From: Arcticimaribacter sp002477625
GTDB lineage: Bacteria; Bacteroidota; Bacteroidia; Flavobacteriales; Flavobacteriaceae
Assembly: GCA_943846665.1 (NCBI GenBank)
Contig: OX044358.1
Span: 1,612,001 to 1,676,000 of the forward strand
Length of the DNA stretch: 64,000 nt
Direction of reading: 5' to 3'
Shown here piece after piece: positions 16,994 through 26,058 of this stretch. How positions within the stretch are numbered: the first letter of the stretch is position 1; each line of letters opens with the position of its first letter. The notes beneath the pieces were generated by a model. The model saw only the letters and a list, made by a program, of their open reading frames with translations, was not told the origin of the DNA and did no database searches. The position numbers were made by a program, and so were the translations under genes.

Positions 16994-17890
16994 ATGCTTT
17001 TCAAAAAACAACATATCAACAACTTTGGAATTCAAATTTTAGCATTATTTGCTTCAGTTCGTGGCTATACGCTAATCACTATTATTGTAGCACAATATCT
17101 CAGTGCACGGTATATTTTTGCACCAAACAGCAACTGGAGGCACATCCTTTTTGACTCCAAACTACTGATGTTGGTTCTTGCTACCTCTGCTGCTATAGCG
17201 GGAGGTTACTTGATCAATAATTTTTATGATGCGGAAAAAGACCAAATCAATCGTCCGCATAAATATCTATTAGAACACCGAGTTCCAGCTTCTTTTCAGC
17301 TTTTTTGTTATTCAGTGCTAAATGCACTTACCCTGATTTTATCGGCCTTAGTTTCTATGCGCACGCTTCCTTTTTTTCTAGCCTATATTTTTGGAATCTG
17401 GCTCTACAGTCATTTGCTTAAAAAACATTTTTGGGCAAGTAATGTTTTTGCCGTTGTGTTGGCGGTCATCCCTTTTTTCGCGATTACACTCTATTTTAAA
17501 AACTTCTCTAGCCTTGTTTTTTATCACGCTAGTTTTTTGTTTTTAATTGTCTTGATTCGGGACCTCATCAAGGATTTAGAAAACTTTAAGGGGGATTGGG
17601 TTCGAGGCTACAAAACCATTGCTGTTGTTTTTGGAGAACGAACTACAAAGATATTATTGTCCTTTTTAGTGCTACTTACGTTCATTCCAATTGCTTTACT
17701 TTTGGATCAGAAAGAGGTTTTGAATAGTATGTGGTACTATTTTGTAATCACAATTCCTTTTTTATTACTCATCGCTTTGATCTTATGGAGATCCCCGGCT
17801 CAAAAGACGTATCTTTGGCTGCATAATTTATTAAAAGCTCTTATTGTAGCCGGAATACTGAGCATCGTATTGGTTCGGTTTCCACTTTAA
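16994..17890 (+). CDS. UbiA-family prenyltransferase
   Basis: A 298-residue membrane protein with about eight to nine helices. The first aspartate-rich motif is NNFYDAEKDQINRPHK and the second DLIKDLENFKGDWVRGYKT, as in UbiA enzymes that attach a prenyl chain. In flavobacteria such proteins are often named geranylgeranylglycerol-phosphate geranylgeranyltransferase, but the substrate is not proven by sequence. Its position after mvaD and mevalonate kinase fits use of their isoprenoid product. Confidence 0.85.
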   Translation: MLFKKQHINNFGIQILALFASVRGYTLITIIVAQYLSARYIFAPNSNWRHILFDSKLLMLVLATSAAIAGGYLINNFYDAEKDQINRPHKYLLEHRVPASFQLFCYSVLNALTLILSALVSMRTLPFFLAYIFGIWLYSHLLKKHFWASNVFAVVLAVIPFFAITLYFKNFSSLVFYHASFLFLIVLIRDLIKDLENFKGDWVRGYKTIAVVFGERTTKILLSFLVLLTFIPIALLLDQKEVLNSMWYYFVITIPFLLLIALILWRSPAQKTYLWLHNLLKALIVAGILSIVLVRFPL

Positions 17891-17916
17891 GTTCAAACAG
17901 TTTTCAAACGCACGCT

Positions 17917-18672
17917 ATGGTATCAAAGTCAGACAAGCCTTCCCCGAAAAAAACAGCGAGTTCAACCCGATTAAACAAGTATATTGCTAATTCTGGGATT
18001 TGTTCTCGTCGAGAAGCAGATATGTATATCGCCATGGGAATGGTGAAAATTAACGGGAAAATTGTTGTTGAAATGGGGTATCAGGTGCAACCTGGTGATG
18101 ATGTACGTTATGACGGAAGGCGAATTGTTTCTGACAAACCCGCTTATGTATTGCTAAATAAGCCCAAGGGGTTTCTCGCCTCTGTTAAAAAAGGCACCTA
18201 CAAGAAAGACGTAATGGGGCTTATTGACAATGCAACTTCCTACCGTATTGATCCCGTGAATTCGATGGACCGTACTTCTACAGGTTTACTTTTGTTTACA
18301 AATGATACCGAGCTTAAGATCAAACTTAAAAACCCAGCTCGTGGAGTAAATAAAGTTTTTCAAGTTGTTTTAGATAAGAATTTAGTTCAGTCGGATCTTG
18401 AGAAAATCCGTGATGGGGTTGTCGTTGACAAATTTGACAAAATCCATGTTGAAGCAGTGAGTTTTATCCGTGGAGAAACCAAACGTAAAATCGGAGTTGA
18501 GCTATCAACAGAACGCCACCGCGCTATATTTCACATCTTTGAAAAGTTGGGTTATAAGGTAGAGCAGGTAGATCGTGTTGTCTATGCTCATTTGACTAAA
18601 AAGGATTTACCTCGCGGAAAGTGGAGACATCTTAATGAGCGCGAAATCAACCTATTTAAAATGATGAAGTAA
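17917..18672 (+). CDS. RluB/RsuA-family pseudouridine synthase
   Basis: A 251-residue enzyme that converts uridine to pseudouridine in rRNA. The S4 RNA-binding domain covers about 20-65 (TRLNKYIANSGICSRREAD, VKINGKIV). The catalytic domain carries the active aspartate in SMDRTSTGLLLFTND, where most relatives have GRLD. The RIPE-like C-terminal GYKVEQVDRV fits RluB. The last 21 bases overlap the end of the convergent glycosyltransferase gene. Confidence 0.9.
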   Translation: MVSKSDKPSPKKTASSTRLNKYIANSGICSRREADMYIAMGMVKINGKIVVEMGYQVQPGDDVRYDGRRIVSDKPAYVLLNKPKGFLASVKKGTYKKDVMGLIDNATSYRIDPVNSMDRTSTGLLLFTNDTELKIKLKNPARGVNKVFQVVLDKNLVQSDLEKIRDGVVVDKFDKIHVEAVSFIRGETKRKIGVELSTERHRAIFHIFEKLGYKVEQVDRVVYAHLTKKDLPRGKWRHLNEREINLFKMMK

Positions 18673-19998
18673 GTTTTTTCTTTGGATCAATTCTAAAAGA
18701 AAAACACCATATACAATCCCGTATTGTAGGCCGATTAAATAGTATTTTTCATTAAAATCAGGATTTCCATAGGTAGCATAACTAAGAACTACCAGGGCAC
18801 TCCAGATCAGGGGATAGCTGTAGTTGGTGAATATTGCAAGACTTACCAAGGATACAATATACCAAGGATGTACTGTAGTCGCAATAAAGAAATAACAGCT
18901 TAGGCAAAACAACATCCCAGTTAATAATACGTGCGGGGTTTTGTTGTTTCTTATAAAAGTAAAAACAGCAACGATCCCCAATATAATGTAGGGTGATACC
19001 GTTCCTAATTTTCGAATGATGTTATATCCTTTTACCTCATATCCAATCGCTCGAATCACATAGTATATACTTCCATTAAATTCAAAGCGATTGAACCAGA
19101 GACCGATGGTGTTGAGATAATGACTTAGGTTGTCAGCTCCTAAGAAAAACGGGACGAAAAACAGGAACAAACACAAAAGAATAAGGAGGCCAAAGAGCAT
19201 GCTTTTTTTTGGCTTTAAAAAGCGCCAGAACAAGGGCAGTATAAGGAGAGGGATTAGTTTGCTAGCAACAGAAATAGCCATTGGAATTGTAGCCCATTTC
19301 CATTGATTCTTTACAAAAATCAAATATAATCCGAAAATAAAAAAGAATACCATAAGGCCTTCCCAATGCAAATTTCCTGTCAATTCAACAATAATCAGTG
19401 GGTTTAGAAAATAGAGTCCAATTCTTTTTTTGGAGCGATTTAAATAGTCTAGTAATTTTATTCCAAACCAAAATATACCTAAATCTGATAAAATCAACAG
19501 CACCCGAATGCTGATGATATTGGCAAGTATAGAATTCCCGCCAATGAGTGAGGCAAGGTAAAAACCCAATTGATTTATTGGAGGATAATTTGAATAGTGT
19601 TCTGCACTAAGGGCGCCCATGCCCTTGTAGAGTTCTTGACTGAATGGAGTTGAGAATAAGGGAGCAGTTTGATTGAGAAGATCTGGAGTTGCCTCATAGG
19701 GATTTAGTCCGTTCGACAAAAGCATTCCGTCCCATAGGAATCGAAAAAAATCTTGGGATAGTAGGGGAGTCGATAAAAGGAAAATTAAGCGAAATAGTAT
19801 CCCAATTCCTAATATTTGTTTTAAAGAGTAGCTTTTAAAAATTAAAGGGTAACTGCAAAAGAAAAGGCTTAGGTAAAGTGGAATGAGGATGAGGCTCTGT
19901 GCGCGATCAACTTCAAAGCCCATGAAATAGTATCCCAACACACTCAATAGTATTGGTGCGACCTGGAGAACCTTTTTGAAGCTCCTCCCACCAATCAT
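18652..19998 (-). CDS. GT-C type membrane glycosyltransferase (mannosyltransferase-like)
   Basis: A 448-residue protein with about ten to twelve helices. The early loop has QDFFRFLWDGMLLSNGLNPYEATP, with acidic residues as in GT-C enzymes that use polyprenyl-phosphate sugars, and then HYSNYPPINQLGFY, reminiscent of the GT87/PIG-M-like group. The donor and acceptor are unknown. It is the last gene of a three-gene minus-strand operon; its start touches the stop of the GT2 gene at base 19998, so they are co-translated. Confidence 0.72.
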   Translation of the reverse strand: MIGGRSFKKVLQVAPILLSVLGYYFMGFEVDRAQSLILIPLYLSLFFCSYPLIFKSYSLKQILGIGILFRLIFLLSTPLLSQDFFRFLWDGMLLSNGLNPYEATPDLLNQTAPLFSTPFSQELYKGMGALSAEHYSNYPPINQLGFYLASLIGGNSILANIISIRVLLILSDLGIFWFGIKLLDYLNRSKKRIGLYFLNPLIIVELTGNLHWEGLMVFFFIFGLYLIFVKNQWKWATIPMAISVASKLIPLLILPLFWRFLKPKKSMLFGLLILLCLFLFFVPFFLGADNLSHYLNTIGLWFNRFEFNGSIYYVIRAIGYEVKGYNIIRKLGTVSPYIILGIVAVFTFIRNNKTPHVLLTGMLFCLSCYFFIATTVHPWYIVSLVSLAIFTNYSYPLIWSALVVLSYATYGNPDFNEKYYLIGLQYGIVYGVFLLELIQRKNLLHHFK

Positions 19999-21500
19999 CA
20001 GCCCTGAGTTTTAAATGAATTTATAAATACAAATCCAAACCCAATAAAGAGCATCAGATGAAACGGGAACAATCCAAAATCACCCGCTTCTCCTACTATA
20101 AAAGCACTGTACATACCAAATAAAAAGTAAAGTGTTAGAAGCCCTTCTACTAGCGTATTTTTCGAGATTTTTTTTGAGGTGTATTTCTTTTTTTTCCAGG
20201 AATCCTTTAGGGTCTTAATATTGAACTTTGGTGTTCGAATAAAATCACTTCTTTTCCCACGATGTCCTTCTAAAACCGCAAGGGAGTTGTGGTACGAAAA
20301 CCCCATAGCAACGGTGTAGAAGGTAAAAAAAAGTTTGATATAGTCTAAAAAATTAAGCCACCCACCGCCTTTTTTGTATTTATAGAGCACCCAGTAACAA
20401 CTAAAGAAGATTAGCGTGCTTACAATAAAGAAGCTGGAAAGATCGAAATACAGACTCAGGTGGCCCCATTCGTTTTTGATATACAACATTGGGATGCTAA
20501 GAACCCCAACAAAAAACACATTTAGAAACATGGTGCTGTTGAGTAAATGTAAAACAGAATGTAGTTTGGTAGAAAGTTTTATGTTCTTAGACCGAACGAC
20601 TTTCTTTACCATTTTCTGAAAATTTTCTGCCCCTCCTTTATTCCACCGAAATTGCTGTGAACGAATAGAACTCATTACTACGGGTAGCTCTGAAGGGGTT
20701 TCAACGTCTTCTAAATATTTGAATTTCCAATTTTTCAACTGGGCTCTGTAGCTCAGGTCCAAATCTTCGGTGAGGGTGTCGCCTTCCCAGTTTCCTGCGT
20801 CAATAATACATGTTTTCCTCCATATTCCAGCAGTACCATTGAAATTCATAAAGTGATCCTTACTGTTTCTTCCAACTTGTTCGAGCGTAAAATGAGCATC
20901 TAGTGCAAATGCTTGAATTTGTGTAAGCACCGAATAATCTCGGTTGATATGCGACCAACGGGTTTGAACAACTCCAATTTCTTCGTTTTCAAATTGCGGA
21001 ACAGTTTGTAAAAGCCAATCGCTTTGGGGTAAAAAATCAGCATCAAAAATTACAATAAACTCGCCTTTAGCTGTGATCAAACCTTCTTTGAGGGCTCCAG
21101 CTTTGAAGCCAACCCGATCTTTTCTTCTGATTTGTGTAATATCGAGCCCCCCCTTTTGTAGATCAGCGACTAAAGTACGAGTAAGTTCAACGGACTCATC
21201 CGTCGAATCGTCCAGTACTTGAATTTCTAATTTTGTTCTCGGATAATCAATCAGATTGATGCATTCTAACAAGCGTTCCATTACATAGAGCTCGTTAAAA
21301 ACGGGAAGTTGTATGGTTACGTATGGAACTTTTTCGGGATTGCTAATGTCTAAAACGCTAGGCTTTTCTTTTTTCTTTTGGAATTGAATATAATTCCACA
21401 ACAGGTTTAATTGAGAAAGACTATAAAATAATACCAGAATCAAAGAAACTGAGTATAATAACATCAGCAGCAGGGAAAGGTAAAGCCAAAGATTCTCCAT
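19998..21500 (-). CDS. Processive-type membrane glycosyltransferase, family 2
   Basis: A 500-residue cellulose-synthase-like GT2. An N-terminal helix (about 8-30) is followed by the catalytic domain with VTIQLPVFNELYVMERLL, QVLDDSTDE, the metal-binding VIFDADFLP, a TEDLDLSYRAQ segment and the QQFRWNKG (QxxRW) motif, then four or five C-terminal helices. No PilZ domain was seen. It resembles glucomannan/ceramide glucosyltransferase-like enzymes. Middle gene of the operon, five bases after the small GT2. Confidence 0.85.
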   Translation of the reverse strand: MENLWLYLSLLLMLLYSVSLILVLFYSLSQLNLLWNYIQFQKKKEKPSVLDISNPEKVPYVTIQLPVFNELYVMERLLECINLIDYPRTKLEIQVLDDSTDESVELTRTLVADLQKGGLDITQIRRKDRVGFKAGALKEGLITAKGEFIVIFDADFLPQSDWLLQTVPQFENEEIGVVQTRWSHINRDYSVLTQIQAFALDAHFTLEQVGRNSKDHFMNFNGTAGIWRKTCIIDAGNWEGDTLTEDLDLSYRAQLKNWKFKYLEDVETPSELPVVMSSIRSQQFRWNKGGAENFQKMVKKVVRSKNIKLSTKLHSVLHLLNSTMFLNVFFVGVLSIPMLYIKNEWGHLSLYFDLSSFFIVSTLIFFSCYWVLYKYKKGGGWLNFLDYIKLFFTFYTVAMGFSYHNSLAVLEGHRGKRSDFIRTPKFNIKTLKDSWKKKKYTSKKISKNTLVEGLLTLYFLFGMYSAFIVGEAGDFGLFPFHLMLFIGFGFVFINSFKTQG

Positions 21501-21505
21501 TTTAG

Positions 21506-22198
21506 TTATCTAAATATGTAATGTTTGAAAATCCACCCTATAATTTTTATTCCTGCAAAGATAGTTCCTTTTAAAGTACCAGAGACTTTCGAAACCCCGA
21601 TTCTTTCTCTATATTTCACTTTAATCTCTTGATAAGGAATTGCTTTCTGTAAAATCTTTAATTGCATCTCAACGGTCCATCCGTAGGTTTTGTCGCTCAT
21701 ATTAAGACTTACTAAGGTGTCCCATCGAATGCCTCTAAAGGGGCCTAAATCAGTAAACTTTGATTGATAAAGAACCTTCATTAAAAAACATGCCAACCAA
21801 TTTCCAAATACTTGTTGGGGCGTCATTGAAGCCGGTGCTCTCAATTCTTTTACACGAGCGCCAACAACAAAAGCTGCAGTTTCATTTTGTATGGGTGCAA
21901 CAATTTGCAACAGTTCTTCGGGATAATCAGAGTAATCCCCATCTAGGAAAACAACAATATCTGGCTTAGTTTCTAATCCGTTGATGTAATCAATGCCTTT
22001 GAGACAGGCATACCCATATCCACCTCTTTTTTCGGAAAGAACGGTAGCTCCAGCAGCACGAGCAACCGCTGCCGTATTGTCTGTAGAATTGTTGTTCACG
22101 ACAATAATTTCGTCAACTATTTGCGGAATATCTTTAACTACAAACACTATAGAATCTTGTTCGTTATAGGCGGGTATAATGACTTTAATTCGTTGCAT
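21506..22198 (-). CDS. Glycosyltransferase family 2
   Basis: A 230-residue cytosolic or peripheral GT2. It has IKVIIPAYNEQDSI, VVNNNSTDNTA, VFLDGDYSDYP and a C-terminal YRERIGVSKVSGTL, as in polyprenyl-phosphate glucosyl/mannosyltransferases. It may load a lipid carrier used by the GT-C protein two genes on, which is a coherent inference from gene order but unproven. First gene of the operon; the start ATG is at 22196-22198. Confidence 0.85.
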   Translation of the reverse strand: MQRIKVIIPAYNEQDSIVFVVKDIPQIVDEIIVVNNNSTDNTAAVARAAGATVLSEKRGGYGYACLKGIDYINGLETKPDIVVFLDGDYSDYPEELLQIVAPIQNETAAFVVGARVKELRAPASMTPQQVFGNWLACFLMKVLYQSKFTDLGPFRGIRWDTLVSLNMSDKTYGWTVEMQLKILQKAIPYQEIKVKYRERIGVSKVSGTLKGTIFAGIKIIGWIFKHYIFR

Positions 22199-22275
22199 AA
22201 AAGAACTATGAATACTGGTTTTGGGTAAAGATAAGCCAGTAATTGATTTGAGTTTTTTAATCCGAAAAAATAATT

Positions 22276-23832
22276 TTATTTTAAGGTGTTTCCTAATGGA
22301 AACTCAGGAGAAAAGGTTCTGTTTTCTAGAGGACCATTTTCTAGTTTCAAAACCCCTCTTGGGCAAACCGCAGAACAAATCCCACAACCCACACAAGAAG
22401 AACGAACAATACTCTGACCTTTTTGAGCATAGGCACGAACATCGATTCCCATTTCACAATAAGTAGAACAGTTACCACAGGAAATACATTGCCCTCCGTT
22501 TGTTGTAATTCTAAAGCGTGATTTAAAGCGCTGGACTAGTCCTAAGTAGGCAGCGAGTGGGCATCCAAATCGACACCATACCCGATTTCCAAAGATGGGA
22601 TAGAAACCTGTTCCGATAACACCAGCAAAAATAGACCCAATTAGAAACCCATATATGTTTTGAATTGTTTGTGTTTTGACACCCAAAACAACCTGTGCTC
22701 CAGAAAAGTAGGAGTATAGTGTAAAACCAGTCATAAGCAACGAAAAGGCAAGCACTCCATGAACCAACCACCGTTCTAACTTCCATGCTCCGATTGATTT
22801 GTTCGAAAGGTGCCTGAATGGATCCCCAAGAGTTTCTGCTAAACCTCCGCAGCCGCATACCCATGAGCAGTACCATCTTTTTCCAAAGAAATAAACCATT
22901 ACTGGAACAACAACCAAGGTCAATACGATTCCCCAGACGAGAATGAATAAACCAAACCCGCCACTATCAATTAAACTGTTTAGATTCCAGCTGAAGAAAA
23001 AATCATAATCCAAAGGAAATGCATTTTTGAAATCATACCAAGGTTTGTCAAAGCGCACTAAAATTTCTGGAATTAAAAAAGCAAACACAATTTGAAAAAA
23101 CCAAACAGATGTTGTTCTTAAGATTTGATATTTATTATTCTGGTACTTGATGTACATGCGAATCGCCATCACGGTCATTACAACACAATATAAGAAGCCG
23201 TATAAAAACCATTGACTTGCTAGATTGCCACTCAAACGTTCACTTATGGGATCAACGATATAGGTCCAGTTTACGATGTAGTCTGGGAAGAAATATAAGA
23301 GTACATAAAAAGCAACTAAAAAGATAAAAACAAACCATCCTAAAAAACCCCTGTTTGTAACAGAATTGAAAAAGATACCGTTGTTCTTTATTCCAGGAGG
23401 CCCTAATGTAATTACACTTGGAAGGATGTAGAGTAACGACCCCAAGATTCCCAACCCAAAAGTTAGTAACCAAAACAAAACTTTGTTTTCTTTGATCGCC
23501 CCTGTGCCTGCTGTTTTTGCTATCTCATAGGAAAAACTGTGGGGCTTGTCCCAAATGACTTTACTCCAGGCTCTGTTTTTTCTATGAACAATATTTGCAT
23601 CTTCAATTGCTTTTATGATCGTTGTTGAAAGTGTGAAAGGACCCGAAAATTCTTTGCCAACTACCTGAGTGTTTATGGCGTTGATAAACAATTCACTTTT
23701 GATTCCTTTCCTATTGACTATTTCTTCAAATTGTTCGGTGCTGAGTTGGTATTTTCCAACGAAAACTAATGAACAAAAAAGAGCCAGTCCTACTATAAAA
23801 ATACCAAATCCAAGTTTTTGTAATGTCTTCAT
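22276..23832 (-). CDS. Membrane-bound 4Fe-4S protein of the NosR/NapH/CcoG type
   Basis: A 518-residue protein with about nine to ten helices. Two cysteine motifs outside the clusters (WYCSWVCGCGG and VWCRFGCPLAAY) match the CxxxCP-like pairs of NapH/NosR proteins. Two 4Fe-4S clusters follow: Cys449-452-455-459 and Cys480-483-486-490. Such proteins carry electrons across or along the membrane. No nos or nap genes are nearby. Its start overlaps the stop of the flavoprotein gene by one base, so the pair probably forms one redox module with NAD(P)H as donor. Confidence 0.82.
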   Translation of the reverse strand: MKTLQKLGFGIFIVGLALFCSLVFVGKYQLSTEQFEEIVNRKGIKSELFINAINTQVVGKEFSGPFTLSTTIIKAIEDANIVHRKNRAWSKVIWDKPHSFSYEIAKTAGTGAIKENKVLFWLLTFGLGILGSLLYILPSVITLGPPGIKNNGIFFNSVTNRGFLGWFVFIFLVAFYVLLYFFPDYIVNWTYIVDPISERLSGNLASQWFLYGFLYCVVMTVMAIRMYIKYQNNKYQILRTTSVWFFQIVFAFLIPEILVRFDKPWYDFKNAFPLDYDFFFSWNLNSLIDSGGFGLFILVWGIVLTLVVVPVMVYFFGKRWYCSWVCGCGGLAETLGDPFRHLSNKSIGAWKLERWLVHGVLAFSLLMTGFTLYSYFSGAQVVLGVKTQTIQNIYGFLIGSIFAGVIGTGFYPIFGNRVWCRFGCPLAAYLGLVQRFKSRFRITTNGGQCISCGNCSTYCEMGIDVRAYAQKGQSIVRSSCVGCGICSAVCPRGVLKLENGPLENRTFSPEFPLGNTLK

Positions 23833-25178
23833 TATTGAGCGATTAGGTTATTGAAAATTCTCGACCAACTTTTCTTTTTGGGTTTAATGTCTGTATGCTG
23901 CATTGCATTGAACTTTGAAATTATTTCGGTTTCATAAGATTTGAAAAACTCTGGATCAAAATTGCAATCGCTTAAATGTTCCATCACATGGAAAACACTT
24001 CTTTTTTCAGAAAGTATTTGATCAAAAAGCTCGTGCCGCATTCGGATTCCAAAGCTATTAATACCGAGAAATTCATTTGTATTTTTATCAAAAGCAATGG
24101 TGATTGCAAGGTTTTTGTTTGAGTCTTGCCAGTGAAAATGTATTTCAGGATCCTCGGGATGCGCAGCTACTAACCCATAGGTTTGGTACTCTATGTCAAA
24201 AAACTTTGCACTGTTGAACCAATGCCCGGGATGATAGGCTGTTTTGGTTCCCGTTAGTGTTCTGGCTAGGGTTTCTCCCATCATACGTCCCGTGTACCAA
24301 ACAGCCTCAATGGACCTTCTTCCCGGAACGGGTTCTTGTTGTTCAGCACAATCGCCAATTGCATATATATCGGGCTGATTGGTTTCGAGGTATTTGTTTA
24401 CGAGTATTCCCCGTTTTGTGGCTATGGTACTGTCTTTAAGGAAAGCTACGTTGGGTCGAACTCCAGCAGTCAGTCCGACAAATTGACAACGGATAAGCTC
24501 ACCCGAATCTGTTTGTATAGCCTTGACTCTCCCGTTTTCATCTTCTAATATTTCACTTAAATTCGTTTCGAGTCTAAGATCTATCCCATGCGAAACAATA
24601 TGCTTATTGATTAGTGCTGACTCTCCTTTGGGAAGTACGTTATTCCAGAAACTTTTTTCTCGCACCAAAAAGGTAACTTTTTTCCCTCTTGCATGGAGCA
24701 TTTCAGCCAATTCAATTCCAATGAGTCCTCCACCTACAATTACAGCTTCTTCAATAGAGGGGGTAAGTTCTTCTAGATTTTCTAAATCCTGTTTAGTGTA
24801 TAATCCTTGGACTCCTTTTAGGTTCTCGCCAGGCCAGCCAAATTTATTTGGAATGGATCCGGTGGCTAATACAAGGGAATCGTAGGAAAGTATAGATTCG
24901 TTCGATAGGGTGATTGTCTTTTTATTTGGATCTATTTGTGTTACAGTTTCTTCTAGTAAATCCAATTTATTTTTTTTCCAAAAATGACTCTCGTAAGGCT
25001 GGGTATGTTCCCATTTGAGATGCCCCATATAGACATACATCAACGCAGTTCTAGAAAAGAAAAATCGACTCTCTTTGGAGATGATTAAAATAGGTTTAGT
25101 TGATTTTTTTCGGATGTGTCGGGCGGCTGTAATGCCAGCAATTCCATTTCCGATTACAATGATAGGAGGCAGATTCAT
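23832..25178 (-). CDS. FAD-dependent pyridine nucleotide-disulfide-type oxidoreductase
   Basis: A 448-residue flavoprotein. The FAD-binding GNGIAG is at 10-15, the NAD-binding AVIVGGGLIGIELAEML is at about 150, and the second FAD motif is DIYAIGDCAEQQE. No redox-active CxxC is present, so it resembles rubredoxin/ferredoxin reductases or nitrite-reductase-like FAD subunits. Overlap with the membrane Fe-S protein suggests it feeds electrons to it. The upstream region 25179-25323 holds its promoter. Confidence 0.85.
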   Translation of the reverse strand: MNLPPIIVIGNGIAGITAARHIRKKSTKPILIISKESRFFFSRTALMYVYMGHLKWEHTQPYESHFWKKNKLDLLEETVTQIDPNKKTITLSNESILSYDSLVLATGSIPNKFGWPGENLKGVQGLYTKQDLENLEELTPSIEEAVIVGGGLIGIELAEMLHARGKKVTFLVREKSFWNNVLPKGESALINKHIVSHGIDLRLETNLSEILEDENGRVKAIQTDSGELIRCQFVGLTAGVRPNVAFLKDSTIATKRGILVNKYLETNQPDIYAIGDCAEQQEPVPGRRSIEAVWYTGRMMGETLARTLTGTKTAYHPGHWFNSAKFFDIEYQTYGLVAAHPEDPEIHFHWQDSNKNLAITIAFDKNTNEFLGINSFGIRMRHELFDQILSEKRSVFHVMEHLSDCNFDPEFFKSYETEIISKFNAMQHTDIKPKKKSWSRIFNNLIAQ

Positions 25179-25323
25179 AGGGTGTTATTTGTTTACAAGA
25201 TACTTGTTTTTATACTTTATTAAAAAAATTAGTACATTTATCATTCGCAATCTTATTAAAACCTAATGACTATGATAAATTCTGGAATTCCATCATTTTT
25301 TCGATAACCTAAAATAATCATTT

Positions 25324-25770
25324 ATGCAAAATGATAAAAAATGGGTATGTGTTTAAATACCGCTTCAAGCTACTGAAACAGCTGTTTGGTCTGCTCTAAC
25401 GGATCCTAAATTAACCCAACGCTATATGTATAACTGCCAATTGCACTCTTCTTGGGAGGTGGGCAGTGACGCCATTTGGAAGGAAGAACAATCGGATGGG
25501 ACATTTACAACTCATGTTCGTGCAAAAGTATTAGAGTTTACTCCATATGCTAAGCTCCGCTTCACAATTTTCCATGAGAACAAAGAATTTGGAGCCTGTG
25601 AATCTGAACTTAAGTTTACGATTCTCAAACAAGATTCAGGAGTGATTTTAAAAATCGAGCAAGGTGATTTTACTAAATTACCGAATGGTATTCAAAGTTA
25701 TGATGACTGCTTGATGGGTTGGAATTATATTACAAAAGACCTAAGAACTACCATCGAAGAATTTACTTAA
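25324..25770 (+). pseudogene. START-like (SRPBCC/AHSA1) protein with in-frame stop at codon 11
   Basis: From the ATG at 25324 the frame reads MQNDKKWVCV, then TAA at 25354-25356, then continues in the same frame with IPLQATETAVWSALTDPKL and the rest of an AHSA1-type domain (WEVGSDAIWKE, FGACESELKFTI, GWNYITKDL). The VW.ALTDP helix is a conserved start of this fold, so the upstream codons clearly belong to it and the stop splits the first strand. Translation from the ATG at 25426 would lose that helix. A change from AAA or CAA to TAA would explain it. Either a nonsense mutation or a base error. Confidence 0.65.
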
Positions 25771-25824
25771 AAAAAATTAATAACCCCTAACCTTAGAATC
25801 AACTTTAACCTTAACCTCTATCTT

Positions 25825-26016
25825 ATGTTTTACTTTTTTCTTGCCCTTTCGTTAATAGCCTCAGCATTGTTTGTTAAAAGTTATTATCCTGATTTTAAAG
25901 GGTCGACTGATCTTTTTTCTATCCTTGGATTCATACTTATTTGCGGTATTGGCTCTGTTTTTTTTTACGATTATAATTTTCATACCCTATTATTTGCTTG
26001 TAGAATAATATCCTAA
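25825..26016 (+). CDS. Small hypothetical membrane protein
   Basis: A possible 63-residue protein with two hydrophobic segments (about 1-18 and 32-47). I do not recognise a family. ATG follows an AT-rich stretch with no clear ribosome site, and the frame ends before a cysteine-arginine tail, so it may be a remnant or a chance frame. It sits between two broken genes. Confidence 0.3.
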   Translation: MFYFFLALSLIASALFVKSYYPDFKGSTDLFSILGFILICGIGSVFFYDYNFHTLLFACRIIS

Positions 26017-26058
26017 AATTATTAGCCAACACTTTGACTTGTGTACCTTTAGTGTATT

